In this document: piece after piece, positions 1 to 6,076 of the stretch
Numbering within the stretch: the first letter of the stretch is position 1
How the letters are laid out: every line of letters begins with the position of its first letter
Source: Zelonia costaricensis
Taxonomy: Eukaryota; Euglenozoa; Kinetoplastea; Trypanosomatida; Trypanosomatidae
Assembly (NCBI GenBank): GCA_030849075.1
Contig: JASAOO010002914.1
Location: forward strand, 1-13,517
DNA length: 13,517 bases
Direction of reading: 5' to 3'
The notes under the pieces: model-generated
What the model saw: only the letters and a program-made list of their open reading frames with translations
Databases searched by the model: none
Told to the model about the DNA's origin: nothing
Made by a program: the position numbers and the translations under genes

Positions 1-35
1 GTGGGGGAAGGGAGGAGAGGTGGACTCGCCTAGGG

Positions 36-90
36 CTCAAACACAGTCGAAGTGGAGAGGGGATGCCAAGCGGGGAGGAGGAGGGGGAGA
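36..90 (-). promoter_or_regulatory. Possible acceptor tract for the next gene off the left edge
   Basis: A minus-strand pyrimidine tract (plus-strand purines 71-90) precedes an AG-free stretch ending at AG 37-36, with further AGs at 31-30 and 26-25. A second pyrimidine tract at 1-23 runs towards the window edge. One of these probably serves the next gene downstream, whose start is not in the window. The evidence is weak. Confidence 0.3.
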
Positions 91-311
91 CTGCTGGTGC
101 CACGCACGAGGGTTGGCTTGAGCAGTGCGCCACGCGTATGCAGTGGAAGAGTGGGGAGGCGGTATATGAAGGTGGAAAAGGTGAAGGGTGTGGGGTGTGG
201 GGAGGGGGACCGGGTCCGGATTCTGTTGCCGAAGGGGGGGGGGACACCACCGAGACTGCCACTGTTCTGCACGTGAGCCGGCGCGCGTGAATGTCCGACA
301 GAGCGCGCGTT

Positions 312-331
312 TGTGTGTGTGTGTGTGTGTG
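312..331. repeat. (GT)n microsatellite
   Basis: An uninterrupted GT tract of about ten units in the left spacer. Confidence 0.95.
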
Positions 332-801
332 ATTGTGTGAACAAAGAGTCCGTGCGAGAGGGGGTGGGGGCCATGTGGGTGTAGAGTGCAGAGAAGATGG
401 GTGCCTCGTAGCTGCTTACCAAGGGCATGCGCATCGCGGCCTCCTCACGGTGAGGCCGGTTCAAGCGAGCACACATAATGCACGAAGGGGGGCCCAGTGA
501 CCTGCGCCGGTGACGCGGCGGTGTCACGAGGGCATCAGCGGAGGGCTTGTCTCCCCTCTCCCCCCATTACTGGGGTGCATGTGTTTGTCTGAGGTGTGTG
601 TGTGTGTGGCTGGGGTTTGCGTGGGCGGAGAAGCTGTACATGAGGAAGGCACCGGTGACGAGGTGAAGAGAAAAGGCAGATCGGCAACTCGGATAGGCGA
701 AGGCGCACGAAGGGGGGGGGGGGCGCCGTCGAACAAGGCAGCGGACGCGCCGCTCTGCTCTGCCTGGCGCTTGCGTGCGACGTGAACACACGCTCCTCCC
801 C

Positions 802-842
802 CCACACACACAGAAGCACACACACACACACACACACACACA
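802..842. repeat. (CA)n microsatellite
   Basis: A CA tract interrupted by AGAAG near 812-816, in the spacer downstream of the 321-aa gene. Confidence 0.95.
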
Positions 843-1041
843 AACATACAGATCTGGGGAACGCCAAACAACCAAGGAGGGGGGAAGTGGGAAAGAGGGG
901 GGAGGGGAGGGGAAGTGCTCAGCCACGCTCCGCTGTACATGACAGGACACGAAGTTGCAGGAGGCAAAGGAAGGGACGGGGTGGAGCCGGCGCAAGCAGT
1001 TCCCCACACTCCGTGCCGCAACAAGCAAACCAACATACACC

Positions 1042-1061
1042 CACACACACACACACACACA
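1042..1061. repeat. (CA)n microsatellite just after the stop of the 321-aa gene
   Basis: Ten CA units on the plus strand. In the transcript this is a (GU)n run starting about 17 nt after the TAG stop codon. Confidence 0.95.
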
Positions 1062-1077
1062 AACTAGGAACGCAGCT

Positions 1078-2043
1078 CTAGTAGGCATACTTGAACTCGG
1101 TGAAGTGCGTGTGCTTGCCGAACCGCGTCGAGCTCACGGGGTCGGCCGGCGTCTTGCCGTGCACCGTCATTGTCTTCCCCGTGTGCGGGTTGCCCGTGTA
1201 CAGCGTGATGGGCTCGTCGCTGAGGTGCGCCTGCTCGAGTTCCTCCACGACGGGCAGAACCTCGTTCTCATCGCACATCGTCGCGTGGTACTCCGACACG
1301 TTCGGGCCCCGGGAGCGACTCATGCCCTTCATGCTGGCCTCACGCAGGCGCTGCTGCTCCTCGCGGGCTTCTGCGTTGGCCGCCAGCGTCTCTGTGGCCG
1401 CCACGCGGGCCTGCGCCATCAGGTGCTGACTGCGCACGCCCAGCTCCGGCCGCCGCTGCGAGGCCACGTCGCTGCTCGTGGTGTTGTAGTCGACGCGGTG
1501 GGTCGAGTTGAGGTCCCGCATGCCGGGGTGACGCGGGTCGCACGTCAGGTACGGGGTGCTCGTATGGCCGCCGGTGTAGAGGCCGCCTGGCTTCTGCGTG
1601 ATCACCTCCATCGTCGCCGTCGGCCTCCAGCCCGTGGCAAGCAGCGTCTGCATGTGCTGCACCGGCGTCGAGGCGCCCGGGCCGCTCGCTGTCCCGGCCG
1701 CAGGGGGTGACGACGCACCCTTGCCGCTCTCGTTGCCGGCGCGCTGCTGCTGGAGCTGTGCCTCTTGGATCGCGAGGAGGTCCCGCTCCAGCGCGTCCTC
1801 CTCCTGCCAGTTGCCGCACAGCACGCGGCGGGGGCGGCGGTCGGCAGAGGTCAGGTGCGCGGCGGTCGGGGAAGAGGCGGTGCCGTCGCCGGCCGTACCG
1901 CGAGCTGCCGCGGCGGCCGCCGCCTTGGCGATGGTCGGGCGCACGCGGTTGTACCGCCGCTCCTCCACCCACGTCCCACCGGGGCTGCAGGTATCGATGG
2001 GCACGTACGGCTTCCGTGCCTTGCCGCCGTAGTGCGGGTCCAT
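1078..2043 (-). CDS. Conserved-looking hypothetical protein with duplicated motifs; possible axonemal microtubule-inner protein (321 aa)
   Basis: I do not recognise this as a named trypanosomatid gene. The frame stays open to 2592, but the upstream part translates as Pro/His/Leu-rich low complexity. A predicted trans-splice acceptor at about 2074 would remove it, so I start at MDPHYGGK. Within the 321 residues, GTWVEERRYNR (23-33) and GNWQEEDALER (77-87) share G-x-W-x-E-E. Later, LYTGG (155-159) followed by NSTHRVDY (179-186) is echoed by LYTGN (281-285) followed by SSTRFGKHTHF (304-314) at almost the same spacing. An Ala-rich linker (40-62), a Gln-rich helix (about 82-102) and an Ala/Glu/Arg helix (about 208-237) lie between. 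The protein is soluble, with no signal or membrane segment. The GNW-x-E-E and STxR elements recall small proteins of the ciliary doublet lumen such as CFAP68, as I remember that family. This is a motif-level resemblance, not a demonstrated homology. The stop is TAG. Confidence 0.85.
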   Translation of the reverse strand: MDPHYGGKARKPYVPIDTCSPGGTWVEERRYNRVRPTIAKAAAAAAARGTAGDGTASSPTAAHLTSADRRPRRVLCGNWQEEDALERDLLAIQEAQLQQQRAGNESGKGASSPPAAGTASGPGASTPVQHMQTLLATGWRPTATMEVITQKPGGLYTGGHTSTPYLTCDPRHPGMRDLNSTHRVDYNTTSSDVASQRRPELGVRSQHLMAQARVAATETLAANAEAREEQQRLREASMKGMSRSRGPNVSEYHATMCDENEVLPVVEELEQAHLSDEPITLYTGNPHTGKTMTVHGKTPADPVSSTRFGKHTHFTEFKYAY

Positions 2044-2073
2044 GATGGCAGACAACGCCGCGCGTGCGTGCAC

Positions 2074-2208
2074 CTGTGCGCGTGTGGGCGAGTCAGGCCA
2101 GAAAGCGGGTGACACGTGACGCACAACGATGTACGTGTGTGCAGGTGTACGTGTGCGTGTGTATACCGCAGGTACCGTGAGGGAGGGGAACGAGGGGGGG
2201 GGGTGAGG
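2074..2208 (-). promoter_or_regulatory. Predicted trans-splice acceptor region of the 321-aa gene
   Basis: On the minus strand a polypyrimidine tract (plus-strand purines at about 2178-2208) is followed by about 100 nt of CA/CG-rich sequence with no AG. The first AG is at 2075-2074, in the context CAG/G. Splicing there would leave a 30-nt leader without an upstream ATG. It would also exclude the in-frame low-complexity extension up to 2592. The position is inferred from sequence only. Confidence 0.55.
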
Positions 2209-2322
2209 GCGGTGCACTTCTCGTACTGTGACGCTTGTCGGCACGACGCGAGGGCGGTGTGGGAGAGGAACAAGAAGGGAGTGGGCGGGGGCAGGGGGAA
2301 GGGGGCGTGATGGCGGAGGGAG

Positions 2323-2346
2323 GGGTGGGTGGGTGGGTGGGTGGGT
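2323..2346 (+). repeat. (GGGT)6 array, strong G-quadruplex motif
   Basis: Six perfect tandem GGGT units on the plus strand. Four or more G3 tracts with single-T loops are a textbook parallel G-quadruplex sequence. The plus strand is the template strand for these genes, so the transcript carries the C-rich complement. Confidence 0.95.
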
Positions 2347-2721
2347 AGAGCGGCAGCACAGGGACCCGACACGGCAGCGATGGGGGCTCTTGCAGATCCG
2401 CGCTGCAGGCTGCAGGTGCAGCTGAGAAAGGGAGCAGCAGATTGGGGAAGGGAGGAGGGCCGGGAGGTGGGGAAGGTTAGTGGCACAGGTCCCGCCTTCG
2501 ATCCCGCGTCTCCCTGCGCGGGGGCCATGGGACGTTCGCGCTTCCCCATCTCCTGCCAACTGCCCCACGCATGACGATGCGCTAGCGGCCATGATGGGCG
2601 GGGCGGGAAGGGCAGGAGATGCCGCCGCCGCCGCCGCGCGCGGGAGGTGAGGGGGGAAGGTGAGGAGACACGGTGGGCTCCCTGCCTGCCTGTCTACGAC
2701 CTAGACTCAACACTACCCCCG

Positions 2722-2753
2722 CACACACACAGACACAGACACAGACACAGACA
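2722..2753. repeat. CA tract passing into CAGACA hexamer repeats
   Basis: A short CA run is followed by about four tandem copies of the CAGACA hexamer, probably a point-mutated and re-expanded CA microsatellite. Confidence 0.9.
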
Positions 2754-3098
2754 TACCATTCCTTTATGTTTGTTCACGTTATCGAGAGGGGGAAAGGCGG
2801 TCAGATGAGTTGACCCCACGTGTTGCCTTGCCGCATCGCACGTGCCCACTCACACTTCACGCACGCACGTGTGCGCGGGCAAAGCTGGGGCAACACTTAG
2901 AAGGTTATCGGCGCGTGGACTTATTCGAGGACTCGAGAGAGAAAGAGAGCGACAACAGAGGTGATGGTGGTGGGTGGTTGAGGGGCGTGGGAGCTGACAT
3001 CCGGCGTTGACGGCGTCTGCAGCGGCGAGACTGATGCCCAACCGGCAGCACCACATCGCTCATCTTCCTCCACCCACCCCCCTCACCTTGACCTCCAG

Positions 3099-3121
3099 CA
3101 CACACACACACACACCACATC

Positions 3122-3152
<31 letters not shown>
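3099..3152. repeat. Double (CA)n microsatellite
   Basis: Two CA tracts (3099-3115 and 3122-3152) split by CATCA, in the presumed 3' UTR of PES1. The transcript carries (GU)n. Confidence 0.95.
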
Positions 3153-3159
<7 letters not shown>

Positions 3160-3270
3160 GACGCACACTGAACACGGCTCACACGCCCTCCCAACTCCAC
3201 AAAGCAGGCGTAGGTACACGAGAACACAACTGAGCAAGACGGGCACGTACCGCAGGGGAGGGGGGGAGGC

Positions 3271-5286
3271 TTACTGTACCCACTTGGGCAGCTTCTTGTA
3301 CGGGTTGTCGGGCTTCTTTTCCTTCAGCTTCATGCCCTTTGCCTCAGCGCGCTGCCGGCGTGCCTCCAGCCTCGTGTTGACGAGCCCGGTGCCGTCCGCG
3401 GTCTTGTGCAGCTTGCCTTCCTCGATGTGCTTTGCCTTCGCCTCGAGCGAGGCCGCCTTCTTGGCCGCGCCCTGCACGACGCCGCTGACCATCTTGTAGA
3501 AGCGTGCCGCCTTCTTGCGAGCGACCTGCAGCTGCATCTTCCGGGTGGCCGCCTCCTGCCGCTTCACCTCGCCCATCTTGCGGCGCAGCCGTGCCTCGGA
3601 CGTCTCCGACTGAAGCGACTTCTCCTGCGCCTTGCGCAGCGCCTGCCGCCGCCGCGCGACCACCTCGCTGGTCGGCGCGTTCATCAAGTTCATCTCACGC
3701 TGCTTCTTCACCTTCAGCGCCGACAGCTTCGGCCGCTGCACCTCCTCCGTGACCTCCTCCTCCCTCCACGCCGGCTTGCGGCGCGCCTCGGCGAGCTCGT
3801 CGCCGGACAGGGAGACGTCATCCTCGACGTCCATCTCCGGCACGGCCGCGTGCGCTTCGTCGTCGCTGTACTCGTCCGCGAGCTGCGCGACCTTGCCCTC
3901 CGGGTCCACGGCGGAGTAGGACGGGTTGACGAGCTTGCGGATCTCGTGCACGCGCGCCGGCACGTAGCCGACGATCTTGGGGTGGTCCTTCTTGACCTGC
4001 TCCACGGCCGCGTTGTCCTCGGGGGCGTTGGAGATAGAGACGGTGAAGGGCGACACGTGCGGCGGCAGCTCCTCGCCGATGCGGTAGCCCATCACGGGCA
4101 GCACCAGCCGCGCGTTCAGGCAGTCGAAGATGTACTGCGGCTGCACGTACTCGAGGTGGTCGTGGTGCGGCATGCCAGGTGGCAGCGCCGGGCGGTCCAC
4201 CACGACGTGTGTCAGGTTCGATGGCACGTACTCGGTCGCCACGCGGCCACCGCACGCGTTGATCACAAACGCAACGTGCTTCGCCGGGACCTCGCGGGAG
4301 ATGAAGAAGGTCAGGCCGCGGAAGAGGTTGCGCACCTTGTGCAGCTCCTCCTCCATCAGCGACCGCTTCGACTGCGCCTCCTTCACCTCCTTCGCCTGGG
4401 CCTGGTTGGCGCCCACGTCGAGCACCGCCAGCGCCGCGCCGCTCGCAAAGTCCTCTGCGTTGGCGCGCGACACCCCTTCTTCGTCCTCCGTGGCGAGCCG
4501 GTCCGCCTCGTCACGGGCGAGGTCGGCCTCGAGCTTGAACAGCACGAACTTCATCATCTCGAGCTGAAACTCGAGGAAGCTAAGCAGGACGTACTGCTGG
4601 ATGCCGGGGGGGAAGCGGTGGGCGTACTCGTGCGGGCACAGCCACCGCACCCGCTCCCCCTTCACGATGGCCTCGTAGTAGTACCCCTTGATCGAGATGA
4701 AGCCCTTGGTGAGGACGTGCGCCCGCGCGACGTAGCGGTCCCAGCGTTCGCACATGTCGCGCGCGCGCTCGCTGAGCCCCGAGGTGAGGGCGTGGTGGAT
4801 CTCGATGGTGCTGTCCGACTTCACCTCCGGGCTAAGGAAGGCGTACAGGTGGATCATCGACATGGCGTCGTCGACGTCCCGCACGGCGTCGATGAAGTAT
4901 GGGTAGCGCTCCTTGATGGTGGCCACGAGGCTGTGACTGGGCTTGACGCGGGTGCTCTGCAGCAGCTTCAGGTCCTCGGCCCGCCCCATCGCCTCTGCCC
5001 GCTTCACCTTCTTCTCCCATGCTCGGAAGGCCATCATCTTCTCCGCAATCTGGTCCCGCACAAGCCACTTGATCTCGCGGGCGAGGTAGTACTGCTTGTC
5101 GTTGCCGCTCTGCTTCTGCTTGCTGCGCGTTAGGGCGCGCGGGTAGATGCCCTTGAGGATGCAGAGCCGGCGGAACTGGATCGACTCCATCTGCAGCAGC
5201 CGCGTCGCCTGCATGCGGGTCAGGTACTTCTTCTTGAAGCGCTCCTTCTTCACCCGCTTCGCCCACGCCTGCTTCTTGTGCACCAT
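3271..5286 (-). CDS. PES1: Pescadillo homologue, ribosome biogenesis factor (671 aa)
   Basis: Pescadillo (Nop7 in yeast) acts in the nucleolus with BOP1/Erb1 and WDR12/Ytm1 (the PeBoW complex) in maturation of 27S/32S pre-rRNA and the 60S subunit. The N-terminal pescadillo domain covers about 1-255, with recognisable stretches such as FRRLCILKGIYPR (38-50), DVDDAMSMIHLYAFLP-like sequence (137-151) and KGFISIKGYYYEA (194-206). A BRCT domain lies at about 319-411, with LFRGLTFFIS at its start, the CGGRV turn at 345-349 and YVQPQYIFDCLNARLVLP at 380-397. The BRCT position normally held by Trp is Tyr385. An acidic linker (about 471-498) leads to a Lys/Arg/Ala-rich, probably coiled-coil tail (about 505-660) suited to nucleolar targeting or RNA contact. 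At 671 residues it is longer than the human (588) and yeast (605) proteins, mainly through the linker near 257-315 and the tail. The start is secure: an in-frame TGA lies two codons upstream (5292-5290). The stop is TAA. Confidence 0.95.
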   Translation of the reverse strand: MVHKKQAWAKRVKKERFKKKYLTRMQATRLLQMESIQFRRLCILKGIYPRALTRSKQKQSGNDKQYYLAREIKWLVRDQIAEKMMAFRAWEKKVKRAEAMGRAEDLKLLQSTRVKPSHSLVATIKERYPYFIDAVRDVDDAMSMIHLYAFLSPEVKSDSTIEIHHALTSGLSERARDMCERWDRYVARAHVLTKGFISIKGYYYEAIVKGERVRWLCPHEYAHRFPPGIQQYVLLSFLEFQLEMMKFVLFKLEADLARDEADRLATEDEEGVSRANAEDFASGAALAVLDVGANQAQAKEVKEAQSKRSLMEEELHKVRNLFRGLTFFISREVPAKHVAFVINACGGRVATEYVPSNLTHVVVDRPALPPGMPHHDHLEYVQPQYIFDCLNARLVLPVMGYRIGEELPPHVSPFTVSISNAPEDNAAVEQVKKDHPKIVGYVPARVHEIRKLVNPSYSAVDPEGKVAQLADEYSDDEAHAAVPEMDVEDDVSLSGDELAEARRKPAWREEEVTEEVQRPKLSALKVKKQREMNLMNAPTSEVVARRRQALRKAQEKSLQSETSEARLRRKMGEVKRQEAATRKMQLQVARKKAARFYKMVSGVVQGAAKKAASLEAKAKHIEEGKLHKTADGTGLVNTRLEARRQRAEAKGMKLKEKKPDNPYKKLPKWVQ

Positions 5287-5303
5287 GGTTCACGGCGTTG
5301 CTA

Positions 5304-5323
5304 GTGTGTGTGTGTGTGTGTGT
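5304..5323. repeat. (GT)10 tract within the predicted PES1 leader
   Basis: An uninterrupted GT run on the plus strand, read as (CA)n in the mRNA. It lies between the predicted acceptor (5328) and the PES1 start codon (5286). Confidence 0.95.
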
Positions 5324-5327
5324 CGAC

Positions 5328-5376
5328 CTGGCGTAGGTCAGCGACAGAGCGGGGAGAGGGGGAGGGGGGGGGGATT
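5328..5376 (-). promoter_or_regulatory. Predicted trans-splice acceptor region of PES1
   Basis: The plus-strand purine run at about 5345-5376 reads as a strong polypyrimidine tract on the minus strand. No AG occurs between the tract and 5329-5328, where CAG/G gives the first acceptor. The resulting leader is 41 nt and contains a (CA) repeat (5323-5304) but no ATG. A second AG at 5302-5301 (CTAG) is an alternative that would leave only 14 nt. Confidence 0.6.
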
Positions 5377-6076
5377 GGTAGGAAGGGACTGGGATAGCAG
5401 GAGCAGACCAAGGCGGCGTGCTCGTATCTCGCTGTGGCAGCGTGCACGTGCGTGAAAGTGTGTGGAGGCGTAAGGGTGGAAGAGCAGGGAGGAGGGGGGA
5501 GGAGTTGCGTCGCTGATGTCATGTAGCGGTGGGACGTGATAGACAGAGATTGTCAGGCACGCGAAGGCAGAGACAACACAGGCACTCGTGGCGAGAGGGG
5601 GAGGGAGGGAGGGAGAGGAGGAGCATGGGAAGGGAAGCAGTGCCCACCGACGTCGCTGCCACACGGACCGCAAGGGGGGTGGGGGGGGGAGGGAGGGGGG
5701 GGGGGCACGCGTGCCGCACCTCCACCGGTTGTGCTGCGCCATCGCTGGATTTGCTTGTTAGAGCCGCGGGGCGTCGGGGACACCGACAGGGTTCACCATC
5801 ACACACACACACATCGACACATGCACGTACAAGACCACCACCGAGGCCACCACCGCATACCCTCCGAGATCCCTCGACACAGACACGCGCACGCACACGC
5901 GCACTTCCGCATTCAGCGGAAGAGGTATGAGAAAAATGTGAAGATTTGTGAAGAGAGAGAGACGGCGACGTCGTCGTCGTCTCGGCCCCCGTGTGTCGGC
6001 CGGCAGACACAAAGGGGGGCCGCACACGTGGACAGGATCGCGGCTGCAAGGCAGTACACGTGCAAGTGCAGGTGCC

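Larger units (their letters stand above)
1..1077. other. Spacer without a convincing gene: 3' UTR of the 321-aa gene and intergenic DNA
   Basis: This stretch holds simple repeats and purine/pyrimidine tracts. They include (GT)n at 312-331 and 593-608, (CA)n at 802-842 and 1042-1061, and G runs at 234-243 (10 G) and 712-723 (12 G). Open frames here translate as His-Thr or Cys-Val repeats and low-complexity Pro/Arg sequence, so I call none of them genes. By the usual trypanosomatid arrangement the right part should be the 3' UTR of the 321-aa gene, and the left end the processing signals for the next gene. Confidence 0.7.
2044..3270. other. Spacer between PES1 and the 321-aa gene
   Basis: This is expected to contain the 3' UTR of PES1 (right part) and the processing signals and short leader of the 321-aa gene (left part). 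It carries (CA)n blocks at 3099-3115 and 3122-3152, a CAGACA hexamer array at 2722-2753, a GGGT array at 2323-2346 and a GCC run near 2619-2637. No open frame looks like a real protein. A pyrimidine tract sits immediately after the PES1 stop on the minus strand (3268-3255). Confidence 0.7.
5287..6076. other. Spacer between the deformylase gene and PES1
   Basis: About 790 nt with no convincing gene. The right part should be the deformylase 3' UTR and the left end the PES1 acceptor and leader. It contains long purine/G runs on the plus strand (5349-5376 and about 5670-5705), a short (CA)n at 5799-5813 and mixed CACG sequence to about 5910. Open frames on both strands are low complexity. Confidence 0.7.

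Noticed and set aside
30..527. 165-codon minus-strand frame at the left end
   Set aside because: It includes the His-Thr translation of a (GT)n tract and Pro/Ser-rich filler. It ends inside a presumed acceptor region, so it is most likely untranslated spacer.
2323..2346. Telomere-like repeat
   Set aside because: The unit is GGGT, not the TTAGGG of trypanosomatid telomeres, and it is internal between two genes.
2044..2592. 183-residue N-terminal extension of the 321-aa protein
   Set aside because: The extension is Pro/His/Leu-rich and reads through the pyrimidine tract. The AG-free stretch with its first AG at 2075-2074 supports starting at 2043.
2905..3246. 113-codon minus-strand frame with alternating Cys-Val
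   Set aside because: The Cys-Val run is a translated dinucleotide repeat; the hydrophobic look is an artefact.
3406..5133. 575-codon open frame on the plus strand opposite PES1
   Set aside because: It is antisense to a well-recognised gene and its product is a Leu/Arg/His-rich string without domain features. In GC-rich coding DNA such mirror frames are common.
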